Below the pieces are notes generated by a model, which worked only from the letters and a program-made list of their open reading frames with translations, ran no database searches and was not told the DNA's origin. DNA of 64,000 bases. Origin: Salinicola halophyticus. GTDB taxonomy: Bacteria; Pseudomonadota; Gammaproteobacteria; Pseudomonadales; Halomonadaceae. Made by a program: the position numbers and the translations under genes. The DNA lies in contig NZ_PZJN01000010.1 in the NCBI RefSeq assembly GCF_003206695.1, positions 1 to 64,000 on the forward strand. The letters run 5' to 3'. Below, piece after piece: positions 50,283 through 58,775 of the stretch (position 1 is the first letter of the stretch; every line of letters starts with the position of its first letter).

Positions 50283-50310
50283 GCATAAAATCAATTCATC
50301 TTGATTATGC
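50283..50310. promoter_or_regulatory. Palindromic operator candidate between leuC and lysR
   Basis: Left arm GCATAAAATCAA and right arm TTGATTATGC form an inverted repeat (two-base bulge) around TTCATC, in an AT-rich island of the 192-base divergent gap. LysR regulators bind such interrupted palindromes, so this is the likely site for the adjacent regulator. On the minus strand CATAAT within the right arm could serve as the leuC -10. Confidence 0.55.
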
Positions 50311-50360
50311 TTTGGATTCCATAACAGAATTAATAAATTTATCCGTCGGGGATTGATGCC

Positions 50361-51260
50361 ATGGACACCCAGAGCCTGCAGGCTTTTATCGCGGTCGCCG
50401 ATACGGCGTCGTTCTCGCTGGCCGGGGAGCAACTGCATCTGACCCAGCCAGCAATCAGCAAACGTATCGCCACGCTGGAACATCAGACCGGCGCCCGACT
50501 CTTCGATCGGATCAATCGGCGCGTCAGCCTGACCGAGGCCGGTCGGCTGCTGCTGCCCCGCGCACGGCAGATTCTGCAACTGGTCGAGGATAGTCGCCGG
50601 ACGTTGAGCAATCTGAGCGGCAGCGTCGAGGGCAGTCTGACGCTCGCCACCAGCCACCATGTCGGCCTGCACCGGCTGCCGCCGATCCTCAAGGCCTTTA
50701 CCCAGCGCTACCCCGACGTCGATCTGGATCTACGCTTTCTCGATTCCGAACAGGCCTATCACGGCGTCGTCGCCGGCGAGATCGAGCTGGCCGTGGTGAC
50801 GCTGTCACCGCACCCCAACCCGCAGGTCGAATCGGTCCCGGTGTGGATCGACCAGCTACGCTTCGTGGCGGCGCCCGAACACCCGCTGACGACGCGCGGC
50901 GAGCTGCCGCTATCGACACTGGTGAACTATCCGGCGGTACTGCCGGGGCCGCTCACGTTTACTCGCGACATCGTGGTGGGTTCGTTCAATCGGGCCGGGC
51001 TGGCAATCGATGTGGCGCTCTCCACCAACTACCTGGAGACGCTGAAAATGATGGCGGGTATCGGGCTGGGCTGGAGCGTGCTGCCGGAGAGCATGATCGA
51101 CGACGAGATCGCGGTACTGCCGGTGTCGCATCCGCCGATCGAGCGTCGACTGGGCTATCTGGTGCACAAGGGCCGCACGCTCTCCAATGCCGGACACGCG
51201 ATGATCGCGGAACTGGAAAGCGCACGAACCCCAAAACCGACACCGAGCGACTACGCTTAG
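50361..51260 (+). CDS. LysR-type regulator, probable regulator of leuC
   Basis: A 299-residue LysR family protein: winged helix-turn-helix in residues 1-60 (FSLAGEQLHLTQPAISKRIATLE), then an effector-binding domain starting SLTLATSHHVGLHRLPPIL. It is divergent from leuCD-mtase-leuB-asd with a palindrome in between, the same layout as P. aeruginosa PA3122. An effector such as isopropylmalate is plausible but not shown by sequence. The intergenic region shows no leucine-rich leader peptide, which favours LysR control over attenuation. Confidence 0.9.
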   Translation: MDTQSLQAFIAVADTASFSLAGEQLHLTQPAISKRIATLEHQTGARLFDRINRRVSLTEAGRLLLPRARQILQLVEDSRRTLSNLSGSVEGSLTLATSHHVGLHRLPPILKAFTQRYPDVDLDLRFLDSEQAYHGVVAGEIELAVVTLSPHPNPQVESVPVWIDQLRFVAAPEHPLTTRGELPLSTLVNYPAVLPGPLTFTRDIVVGSFNRAGLAIDVALSTNYLETLKMMAGIGLGWSVLPESMIDDEIAVLPVSHPPIERRLGYLVHKGRTLSNAGHAMIAELESARTPKPTPSDYA

Positions 51261-51338
51261 CCCCGCGTATTCAAGATACCGCCATTCAAGACGCATCCCT
51301 TCGAGATGCGCTCATTCAAGCAAAAGGAGTCGCCTCGC

Positions 51339-52697
51339 ATGGCGCAGGACGAGCAGGACGCGCCCAGCCACTCGGCAGCGCAGGACGAGGCCGCCATCAA
51401 ACCGCTGCGGCTGGGCCTGGTGCCGGCGCCGGAACTGCCGGAACGGGTTGCCAATCAAATCGCCGGAGAGCTACCTGACCTCCTCAAGCGCCACACCGAC
51501 GACCGCCACGACTGGCAGGTCGAGTGCGTGACCGATGCGCTTGTCGGCGCTGATGACGGCGCTGCGGATGTGATCGAGCAGGCAGCGCAGCTCAAACGTG
51601 ACAGGGACTGGCATTATGTGGTCTGCATTACCGACCTGCCGCTGTTTCTGAATGATCGACTAACGGTCGCCGAAGCCATCGGAAACCGGGGCGTCAGCCT
51701 TATCTCACAGCCAGCGCTGGGCGCCTCTCCGCTAAAGCGACGTTTGCGTGAAGCCATTCTCCAGCTGATCAATGAAATGCATCACGGTAGCGATGATGAG
51801 GATCGGGAGCGTCAGCAACAGCACCTGAACAGTAACGCCGAGGCGCGGAATCAGAGCGGCATTCGCAACAGTAGCTCGCGGCACTTGATGAGCTGGGGGC
51901 CGGCCGAATGGCTGGCACCGATCCAGCGCGAGACATCGAACGATAGCGGTGAAGACGGCTGCGAGGTGCGCTTCGTCAGCGCAGCACGCTGGCGCGGCCA
52001 TGCCAGACTGCTCTGCGGCATGATCAGAGCCAACCGCCCCTGGTCGATACTGCCTGCGTTCCGCCGAATCATCGCAGTGGCCTTCGCCACCGGCGCCTAT
52101 GCCCTGATCTCGCCCGGCCTATGGCAACTCAGCGCAGCATACGGGTTCTCCCGCTCCGCCATTCTGATGGTCGCCGCCATCGCGGCCATGGTGGTCTGGT
52201 TGATCGTCGATCACGGGTTGTGGGAGCCGCAACAACATACCGCCTCGAGTCGGCTAACGCGGCTTTACAACCTGACCACGGTGCTGACCTTGGCGGCAGG
52301 CGTCAGCTGCTACTACGCGATACTGTTCTTGCTGTTTCTCGTCGCCGCCATTCTGCTCGTGCCGTCCAGCCTGTTTGAGTCGACGGTGAGCCAATCGATC
52401 AGTTGGCTCAGTTTCCCCGCTCTGGCGTGGTTCGCCACCTCGATTGCGACCGTCGGCGGCTCACTGGGCTCTAGCCTTGAGAGCGACGAAACGATCCGCA
52501 GCGCTACCTATGGCTACCGTCAGCAGTTGCGCCAGCGCAAGGTCAAGGATCGACAAGCCGAGGACCAAGAGCAAGAGGCCCGGGAAAAAGACGAGCAAAA
52601 GAAAGGCGAGCAAAAGAAAGAAGAAGACACGCGGAATCAGGCAGAAAGGCAGGCCAGAGCATCGCGAAAACACCAACAGGACGACCAGTCGCCTTGA
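51339..52697 (+). CDS. Uncharacterised two-domain membrane protein
   Basis: A 452-residue protein of unknown function. Residues 1-150 form a soluble alpha/beta-looking domain (LRLGLVPAPELPERVANQI, then WHYVVCITDLPLFLNDRLTV and GVSLISQPALGA). A charged linker follows, then about four membrane helices (for example ILMVAAIAAMVVWLIVDHG and YYAILFLLFLVAAILLVPSS) and a final helix with GGSLGSSLESDETIRSATYG. The last 50 residues are extremely hydrophilic, with Lys/Glu/Gln repeats (KKGEQKKEEDTRNQAE), probably a coiled coil in the cytoplasm. It starts at MAQDEQDAP with AAAGGAG nine bases before the ATG. It sits alone between the LysR gene and aroC (convergent). I do not recognise a named family with confidence. 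Confidence 0.72.
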   Translation: MAQDEQDAPSHSAAQDEAAIKPLRLGLVPAPELPERVANQIAGELPDLLKRHTDDRHDWQVECVTDALVGADDGAADVIEQAAQLKRDRDWHYVVCITDLPLFLNDRLTVAEAIGNRGVSLISQPALGASPLKRRLREAILQLINEMHHGSDDEDRERQQQHLNSNAEARNQSGIRNSSSRHLMSWGPAEWLAPIQRETSNDSGEDGCEVRFVSAARWRGHARLLCGMIRANRPWSILPAFRRIIAVAFATGAYALISPGLWQLSAAYGFSRSAILMVAAIAAMVVWLIVDHGLWEPQQHTASSRLTRLYNLTTVLTLAAGVSCYYAILFLLFLVAAILLVPSSLFESTVSQSISWLSFPALAWFATSIATVGGSLGSSLESDETIRSATYGYRQQLRQRKVKDRQAEDQEQEAREKDEQKKGEQKKEEDTRNQAERQARASRKHQQDDQSP

Positions 52698-52751
52698 TCA
52701 CGACACCCGCCGGATGGCAGGCATCGTGCTACATCACACGACACCTCTCGG

Positions 52752-53843
52752 TCAGCGCTGGCCGAGGCGCGGCGTCTCGACGTGGACGTCGGCGTTCTGG
52801 GCGCGATGGCGCAGCAGGTGATCCATCAGCGTCAGCGCCATCATCGCCTCGGCGATCGGCGTGGCGCGGATGCCGACACAGGGATCGTGACGCCCTTTGG
52901 TCACCACTTCCACCGGCTTGCCGTTGACGTCGATCGAGCGCCCCGGCTGGGTGATGCTGGAGGTCGGCTTCAGTGCCAGATGGGCGACGATCGGCTGGCC
53001 GCTGGAGATGCCGCCAAGCACACCGCCGGCGTGATTGGAGAGGAAGCCTTGCGGGGTCATTTCATCGCGATGCTCGCTGCCGCGTTGGGCGACGACATCG
53101 AAGCCATCGCCGATCTCGACCCCTTTCACCGCATTGATGCTCATCAGCCCGTGAGCCAGATCGGCGTCCAGCCGATCGAAGACCGGTTCGCCCAGCCCCA
53201 CCAGCACGCCCTCGGCGACGACCGTGATCTTTGCGCCCACCGAATCCTGATCGCGGCGTAGCTGGTCCATGTAGGCTTCGAGCTCGGGCAGCCTGTCCGG
53301 ATCCGGGCAGAAGAACGGATTGTCGTCGACGCCGTCCCAGCTCTTGAATTCGATCGGGATGGGGCCGAGCTGGCTCATGTAGCCGCGCACCTGAATGCCC
53401 TGCCCGGCCAGCCATGCCTTGGCGATGGCGCCGGCGGCCACGCGCATGGCGGTTTCGCGGGCGCTGGAGCGGCCGCCTCCGCGATAGTCGCGAATGCCGT
53501 ACTTGTGGTGATAGGTGTAGTCGGCGTGTGCCGGACGAAACTGCTCGGCAATCTTGGAGTAGTCCTTGGAGCGCTGATCGGTGTTCTCGATCATCAGCCC
53601 GATCGGCGTACCCGTGGTTCGGCCCTCGAACACGCCGGACAGGATCTTGACCTGGTCCGGCTCGCGGCGCTGAGTGGTGTGGCGCGAGGAACCCGGCCGA
53701 CGGCGATCCAGATCGTGCTGCAGGTCCGCCTCGCTGAGCTCGAGTCCCGGCGGGCAACCGTCGACGATCGCGCCCAGCGCGGGGCCGTGGCTCTCACCGA
53801 AAGTGGTGACGGTGAATAGTTTGCCGAAGGTGTTGCCGGACAT
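52752..53843 (-). CDS. aroC: Chorismate synthase AroC
   Basis: Last step of the shikimate pathway, dependent on reduced FMN. The 363-residue product carries the three family signatures [36 protein letters not shown]-type and [22 protein letters not shown] lies about seven bases before the ATG. It lies 34 bases after prmB, the prmB-aroC order shared with E. coli. Confidence 0.97.
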   Translation of the reverse strand: MSGNTFGKLFTVTTFGESHGPALGAIVDGCPPGLELSEADLQHDLDRRRPGSSRHTTQRREPDQVKILSGVFEGRTTGTPIGLMIENTDQRSKDYSKIAEQFRPAHADYTYHHKYGIRDYRGGGRSSARETAMRVAAGAIAKAWLAGQGIQVRGYMSQLGPIPIEFKSWDGVDDNPFFCPDPDRLPELEAYMDQLRRDQDSVGAKITVVAEGVLVGLGEPVFDRLDADLAHGLMSINAVKGVEIGDGFDVVAQRGSEHRDEMTPQGFLSNHAGGVLGGISSGQPIVAHLALKPTSSITQPGRSIDVNGKPVEVVTKGRHDPCVGIRATPIAEAMMALTLMDHLLRHRAQNADVHVETPRLGQR

Positions 53844-53877
53844 GCGCGATCCTCAGGAAAGAGATGAAAATATCGGT

Positions 53878-54849
53878 TCAGGCCGAGGGAGTGGCAGCGA
53901 ACTGATCGGCGTAGCTATCGAGATCCTCGGCGCTGAGCGCGAAGACCCCTTCGCCGCCGCGCTCGAACTCCAGCCACAGGAATGGTACCTCGGGGAAGGC
54001 CGCCTCCAGATGGCGCTGCGAGTTGCCTACCTCGACGATCAGCATGCCACCGTCGTTCAGATAGGTCCGGGCTTCACGCAGAATGCGCCGGACGATATCG
54101 AGCCCGTCGCGACCGGCACCCAGCGCCAGGCCCGGCTCATGGCGATACTCCGCCGGCATCGTCGCCAGATCGCGCGTATCGACATAAGGCGGGTTGCTGA
54201 CGATCAGATCGTAATGCTGACCGGCCACACCCTCGAACAGATCGGAGGCCACCGCGCGAACGCGCCGACCGACATCATGCCGTACGATATTCGCCTTGGC
54301 GACCTCGAGTGCCTCGACGCTGATATCGACCAGATCCACTTCACAGGTCGGCAGGTGAAGCGCGGTGGCAATGCCCATGCAGCCGGAACCGGTGCACAGA
54401 TCGAGCACTCGTCCCGGAGGCGTCTCGTCGAACCAGGCCGCAAACCCCTGCTCGATCAATTCGGCGGTGGGCGAACGCGGAATCAGCACGCGCTCGTCGA
54501 CCTCGAACGGGAAGCCGGCAAAAAAGGCCTCGCCGAGCAGGTATGGCAGCGGCCGGCGCGTTTCGATCCGGCTCCTCACCAGCGCGACGATACGTTGGCG
54601 CTCGACACCCAGCAGGCGCGCGTCGAGCACCGCCGGATCAACATCCCACGGCAGATGCAGCGCACCCAGCACCAGCGCCACCGCTTCGTCCCAGGCGCTG
54701 TCGGTGCCATGACCGAAATGCAGTCGATGCGCGTGGAATTCGGTGGTGGCCCAGCGCAGGCAGTCGCGCACGCTGAACAGGTCTTCGACGATGGCTGCGT
54801 CGGCTAGCGTCAGGGTCGACTGCGGTGAGGACATCGGCAGGGCTCGCAT
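53878..54849 (-). CDS. prmB: 50S ribosomal protein L3 N5-glutamine methyltransferase PrmB
   Basis: Methylates a glutamine of ribosomal protein L3. The 323-residue product has an N-terminal helical domain (FHAHRLHFGHGTDSAWDEAV), the SAM-binding motif VLDLCTGSGCMGIA (148-161) and the catalytic NPPY (219-222). The first Met is followed by another at residue 6 (MSSPQSTL); neither has a good ribosome binding site, so the start is uncertain by five codons. It is divergent from smrB, as in E. coli. Confidence 0.94.
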   Translation of the reverse strand: MRALPMSSPQSTLTLADAAIVEDLFSVRDCLRWATTEFHAHRLHFGHGTDSAWDEAVALVLGALHLPWDVDPAVLDARLLGVERQRIVALVRSRIETRRPLPYLLGEAFFAGFPFEVDERVLIPRSPTAELIEQGFAAWFDETPPGRVLDLCTGSGCMGIATALHLPTCEVDLVDISVEALEVAKANIVRHDVGRRVRAVASDLFEGVAGQHYDLIVSNPPYVDTRDLATMPAEYRHEPGLALGAGRDGLDIVRRILREARTYLNDGGMLIVEVGNSQRHLEAAFPEVPFLWLEFERGGEGVFALSAEDLDSYADQFAATPSA

Positions 54850-54989
54850 CTGGCTGGAAAACGGACGACGATTGTACGCGCAAGGCTCACGCGTTCACAG
54901 TCGGCCATGCCCCGACGACCGGAATCGGGTACCCTTTTGCCCGCTGAACGACTCAAGCCATCGAGACCGCGATCCGCAGAGGCACGGCC

Positions 54990-55610
54990 ATGACGAACTC
55001 CACCGGCGATGACGACCATCGCTTCGCCAATCACGACCGTCGCGACCGCCATGACAAGCCTGACAGCGCCTTTCGCGACGCGCTGAAAGCGGCCGGTATC
55101 CGGCGACTCAAGGTCAACCGGGCGCAGACCGGCCGGCCGCGGCGCAACGAACTCAATACCGGCGCCCGCCGTGAGGCGGCGGAACAGGCCCCGCCGCAGG
55201 TTCAGTCGAAGCTGTCGGACGGCGGCGTCGAGGCGGTCACGCCGCATCAGCGACTCGAGTTCTCGATTCCGGATCTGCCCCAGCGTACTTTTGCCCAGCT
55301 CAAGAAAGGCCACATCGCCTGGGAAGGTGGGCTCGATCTGCACGGCTACACGCTCGACGAAGCCCGTATCGAGCTCGAAAGCTTCATCGATGATGCCATC
55401 GCCGCCCGCGCTCGCTGCGTGCTGGTGGTTCACGGCAAGGCGCGCGGCTATCGCGGCAGCGGTGCGGACTACCCGGTGATCAAGAGCCACGTCAACGGCT
55501 GGCTCAAGAACTGGTCGCGGGTGCTGGCGTTCTGTTCGGCAAACGAGGTCGACGGCGGCACCGGCGCGCTCTACGTACTGCTGCGCACCCGGGCCGATTC
55601 CAGTAGCTGA
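54990..55610 (+). CDS. smrB: SmrB-like Smr-domain endonuclease
   Basis: Smr-domain protein of 206 residues. The basic, disordered N-terminal part is followed by the Smr domain with LDLHGYTLDEAR (115 onward) and VVHGKARG near 147-153, the nuclease signature motifs. E. coli SmrB cuts mRNA between collided ribosomes; its gene is also divergent from prmB, which supports the name. HGK is present, but the following residues ARGYRGSG differ from the common HGKGxGS pattern. Confidence 0.88.
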   Translation: MTNSTGDDDHRFANHDRRDRHDKPDSAFRDALKAAGIRRLKVNRAQTGRPRRNELNTGARREAAEQAPPQVQSKLSDGGVEAVTPHQRLEFSIPDLPQRTFAQLKKGHIAWEGGLDLHGYTLDEARIELESFIDDAIAARARCVLVVHGKARGYRGSGADYPVIKSHVNGWLKNWSRVLAFCSANEVDGGTGALYVLLRTRADSSS

Positions 55611-55700
55611 AACGTCAAATGAAGCATCCAGACGGCGCTGATCAACCTGCCGAGCGAGATGGAGAGCGGGGCTCGCGCCGGCGGCCCTGCAGTGCTCCCG

Positions 55701-56777
55701 TCAACCGTGCCGCTTGGGCGACGACAATGGCAGTGGTAGCCGCCCCTGCGGATCGCCGCTGCTGGCAGGATGGCGGTGGTCATCGATCGGCTCGGCGGCA
55801 ACGGCCGTGCAGTCCCGTCCTTGTTCGTGTCGATCCAGGGCCTGGGCGGTGAGATAGCGTCCGAGCTCGATCAGCGCCTCGGCGCGATGAAATTCGTAGG
55901 CACCGCAAACGCTCTTGGGCACCTCGATCAGAATGTCCGGCGGGTAGCCGGCAATCTTGTACTTGGCCAGCGCTGCCTGGGTAATATCGAACGAGGCCAG
56001 CATCATGTCGAGCTTGCTCCAGGCGCGTTCGGTCTGACTCGACCAGCTGCCGTTGTCCGCCAACTCATCGTCGTCGCCGAATGAAAAAACCATGCCCTGC
56101 ACCCGCGTGCGCACATTTCTCAACCAACCGCTGAAACTCTTGCCTTCGGCTTGGCGCTCGATCTCGCGCGCCTGCTCCTGAGCCGCCTGATCGGCGGGCA
56201 ACAATTCTTCCAGGGTGACTTGCCTCGGTGTCTGCGCCGTCGCGTTGACCGCCAGCACGATGTCCGCTTCGACGGAGACCGTGGGAATGATCGGGAGCGG
56301 ATTCAGCAGACCACCGTCGACCAGCACATGGCCGTTCTCCTGGACCGGAGTGATGATCCCCGGCACCGCGATCGAGGCCCGAATCGCTCTCAACAGCGGG
56401 CCTTTCTGGAACCAGACCTCACGCTGACGGTTGAGGTCGGTCGCCACCGCGGTAAACGGCATCGGCAGATCTTCGATGCGGATATCCCCGACCAGCGATT
56501 CGAGCTTGGTCATCACCTTGCCGGCGCGCATGGCACCCATGGCGCTCCAGGTGATATCGACCAGACGCAGCACGTCGAAATAGTCCAGCCGACAGACCCA
56601 GTCTCGATACCCCTCGAGCTTGCCGGCGGCGTAGATGCCGCCGATCAAGGCGCCCATCGAGCAGCCGGAAATCGAGACGATTTCGTAGCCACGTGCCTCG
56701 AGCTCCTCGATCACGCCGATATGGGCATAGCCTCTCGCGCCTCCACTTCCCAGTACCAACGACACTCGAGGTTTCAT
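55701..56777 (-). CDS. Patatin-like phospholipase (RssA-like)
   Basis: A 358-residue cytoplasmic patatin-family lipid hydrolase. The oxyanion hole GSGGARG is at 10-16, the nucleophile Ser40 in GCSMG, and the dyad Asp154 in VLVDGGLLNPLP. It is most like RssA/YchK proteins, which carry the patatin core and about 60 extra C-terminal residues. The start at MKPRVSLVLG has GGGGAG eight bases before it and overlaps the upstream hydrolase stop by ATGA. The C-terminal 45 residues (DDHRHPASSGDPQG onward) are low in conservation. Third gene of a coupled hydrolase trio. Confidence 0.88.
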   Translation of the reverse strand: MKPRVSLVLGSGGARGYAHIGVIEELEARGYEIVSISGCSMGALIGGIYAAGKLEGYRDWVCRLDYFDVLRLVDITWSAMGAMRAGKVMTKLESLVGDIRIEDLPMPFTAVATDLNRQREVWFQKGPLLRAIRASIAVPGIITPVQENGHVLVDGGLLNPLPIIPTVSVEADIVLAVNATAQTPRQVTLEELLPADQAAQEQAREIERQAEGKSFSGWLRNVRTRVQGMVFSFGDDDELADNGSWSSQTERAWSKLDMMLASFDITQAALAKYKIAGYPPDILIEVPKSVCGAYEFHRAEALIELGRYLTAQALDRHEQGRDCTAVAAEPIDDHRHPASSGDPQGRLPLPLSSPKRHG

Positions 56778-57709
56778 GACAGGGACTCCCCGGTGATCGA
56801 TTGATGCCAGCGTACGATTTCCGACGTCACTTGCGCTACTCTGACGCGCTCCAGATGCAGGTGATGCCCGCCGGAGACGATTCGCCGCTCCAGCCGGTCG
56901 ATTCGACGACACGCCTCGCCGAGATAGGGGCGCTCGTTCAATACGCCGCCGGTCGCCTGCAACAGCAGCACCGGCGCGCGAATGGCCGCAACCGTCGCCA
57001 GCATCTGCGCCGAGCTCCAACGCAACAGCGACGGCTGGACCAGACGGCGGTCGGTGCGCCAGTGATAGCGCCCATCTTCACAGCTGACCAGGTTACGCTC
57101 GACGATTGGCCGCGCGGTATCGGCATCGATCCGAGTGACTCCACCCCGAACCCGCGCCGCCACGGCGTCGTCGATGCTCGCATAGCCGCCGCTGGCGCTA
57201 CGTTCAGCACCGTCTCCAGCACTACGTCCAGCGCTACGTCCAGCATTATGCGGCGGCGGCCGCCGGCGCGCGCGCAATGCCGACTGCAGCTGCGCCACCG
57301 TCTCGTCGGGTTCGCTGGTGGTCGAGGCCAGCCCGTCGATCAACACTAGCCGGCCGACCCGCTCCGGTGCGGCGGCCGCGATCAGAGTGGCCACGCCCGC
57401 GCCCATCGAGTGGCCGACAAGCGTTGTCGCGCGCAGATCCAGTACGTCCAGGGCATCGAGAACATCGGGCACGTAGCCCCACAGCGGATAGTCGGCCCGC
57501 GCGCCCCGGTGCGGGGAGTGGCCGTGCCCCGGCAGGTCCAGCGCCACCAGCCGAATGCCCAGCGCCGTGACCAGGGCGGGCGCCAACCGGGAAAAGGTCG
57601 CCGCGTTGTCCAGCCAGCCATGCAGGGCCACCCAGGTAGGCGCGCCCTCCTCCCCCCAGCTCAACGCTGCCAGCCGATCGTCTCCCAGCACCAGCGTCCG
57701 CGGCCTCAT
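56774..57709 (-). CDS. Alpha/beta hydrolase (first of pair)
   Basis: A 311-residue alpha/beta-hydrolase: oxyanion region ALHGWLDNAATFSRLAP, nucleophile Ser101 in LVGHSMGAG, and a probable catalytic His in SGGHHLHLE near the C-terminus. Substrate unknown; serine-esterase or MhpC-like enzymes are the nearest in layout. An Ala/Gly/Arg/Ser-rich insertion near residues 153-172 (AGRSAGRSAGDGAERSASGG) is encoded by a 12-base tandem repeat. It is coupled by ATGA overlaps to both the upstream and the downstream genes. Confidence 0.85.
   Translation of the reverse strand: MRPRTLVLGDDRLAALSWGEEGAPTWVALHGWLDNAATFSRLAPALVTALGIRLVALDLPGHGHSPHRGARADYPLWGYVPDVLDALDVLDLRATTLVGHSMGAGVATLIAAAAPERVGRLVLIDGLASTTSEPDETVAQLQSALRARRRPPPHNAGRSAGRSAGDGAERSASGGYASIDDAVAARVRGGVTRIDADTARPIVERNLVSCEDGRYHWRTDRRLVQPSLLRWSSAQMLATVAAIRAPVLLLQATGGVLNERPYLGEACRRIDRLERRIVSGGHHLHLERVRVAQVTSEIVRWHQSITGESLS
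57197..57244. repeat. 12-bp tandem repeat inside the first hydrolase gene
   Basis: Four units of the form GCTACGTCCAGC (57197-57208, 57209-57220, 57221-57232, 57233-57244) with up to four differences. They encode the Ala-Gly-Arg-Ser-rich insertion between the cap and core segments of the hydrolase. Confidence 0.7.
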
Positions 57710-58512
57710 GCCGAGGCCTCGAGCATGCCATCGGCCGCGTCCAGAATCGCCTGGCGAGTGGCCTGAGGGTGCTCGAACGGAAACATGTGCCCACCCGGTA
57801 CACAGCGGATTCGAACGCCCAGGCGCGTGAGCGTCCGCCGACGTTTGGGAGTCAGCAGATCGGAATCTTCACCGGCGATGACCGTCAATGGCACCTGGAG
57901 CTTGCGCAGCACCGAGGTGAGGTGATCCGGTAAATGGCGAAACACCGCCGCTTCCGTGCGGGGCGCGTAGAGCAGCCTGGCGGCACCGCTGTCGTCGTCG
58001 AGGGTCGTGGCGCCGGTGACATAGTCGTCCATCGCGGTCTCGGTGAAGCCCTGAAACAGCGAACGCCGGCGCAGCGACGCTGCCATGGCGTCGCGGCTGG
58101 GCCAGATCTCGCGACGACGCAGCGTCTTGCCGGCCGGCGTGACGCGATCGACGAAACCTGCCAGTTTGGCGAATTTCAGCATCCAGGCGTCTCGCCCCAG
58201 CAGCAAAGGCGGATCCAGCGCAATGACGGCGCGAAAGTGCTGGGGCGCCTTGACGGCGGCCATGATCGACAGCACACCGCCCATGGAGTGGCCCACGGCG
58301 ACGACCGGTTTCGCTAACGGCTCGATGGCCGAGAGATACTCTTCACACAGCGCCAGCCAGTTGCGCCCGACCGGGAACGCCGGGTCATGCGCCAGGCGAT
58401 CCAGCGGATGCAGCTCGAAGTGCGACGCCAACGGCTGCAACAGCGTCCGGTAACTGGCGCCGGTGAAACCATTGGCATGGGCGAAGACCAGTGGGTAACG
58501 CAGCATCGACAT
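57706..58512 (-). CDS. Alpha/beta hydrolase (second of pair)
   Basis: A 268-residue alpha/beta-hydrolase with the opening VFAHANGFTGASYRTLLQPL, nucleophile Ser76 in GHSMGG and catalytic His in CVPGGHMFPFEHP. The HANGF oxyanion segment is typical of a group of small proteobacterial hydrolases with unknown substrates. The stop overlaps the next gene by ATGA. First gene of the three-gene unit hydrolase-hydrolase-patatin. Only about 25-30 percent identical by eye to its neighbour, so not a recent duplication. Confidence 0.86.
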   Translation of the reverse strand: MSMLRYPLVFAHANGFTGASYRTLLQPLASHFELHPLDRLAHDPAFPVGRNWLALCEEYLSAIEPLAKPVVAVGHSMGGVLSIMAAVKAPQHFRAVIALDPPLLLGRDAWMLKFAKLAGFVDRVTPAGKTLRRREIWPSRDAMAASLRRRSLFQGFTETAMDDYVTGATTLDDDSGAARLLYAPRTEAAVFRHLPDHLTSVLRKLQVPLTVIAGEDSDLLTPKRRRTLTRLGVRIRCVPGGHMFPFEHPQATRQAILDAADGMLEASA

Positions 58513-58661
58513 CTGAATTCCCTTAGACTATCGGCGATAAAAACAGTCGTCGATGAACCGATCGACTGTCATAACTGACGATTGTAAAAAATTAACGACT
58601 TCCGTCGAACGTCATTGCCGGGGTAGTGACGCTCCACCCGACTTCAACCAAGGATTGTACT

Positions 58662-58772
58662 GTGTCTCGCAAAGGAACCCATCGTGATACCCGTCTGCGT
58701 AACCGATTATTCTGGGCCGTGCTGGTCGCGGCACTGATCATCGGCTTCTGGCTAGTGCGCGGCGGAGACTGA
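58662..58772 (+). CDS. 36-residue single-pass membrane protein
   Basis: A short gene with GTG start, preceded by AAGGA seven bases upstream, and ending three bases before the AEC carrier ATG. The product starts (M)SRKGTHRDTRLRNRLFW with a basic cytoplasmic segment, followed by one membrane helix (AVLVALIIGFWLV-like: FWAVLVAALIIGFWLV) and a short RGGD end. Charge distribution, good ribosome binding site and position just before a transporter gene argue that it is real. Function unknown; a small accessory subunit of the carrier is an inference. Confidence 0.68.
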   Translation: MSRKGTHRDTRLRNRLFWAVLVAALIIGFWLVRGGD

Positions 58773-58775
58773 TTC

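Noticed and set aside
50169-50360. Search for a leucine leader peptide or attenuator before leuC
   Set aside because: No short frame with a leucine run and no attenuator-like hairpin with T-tract was found.
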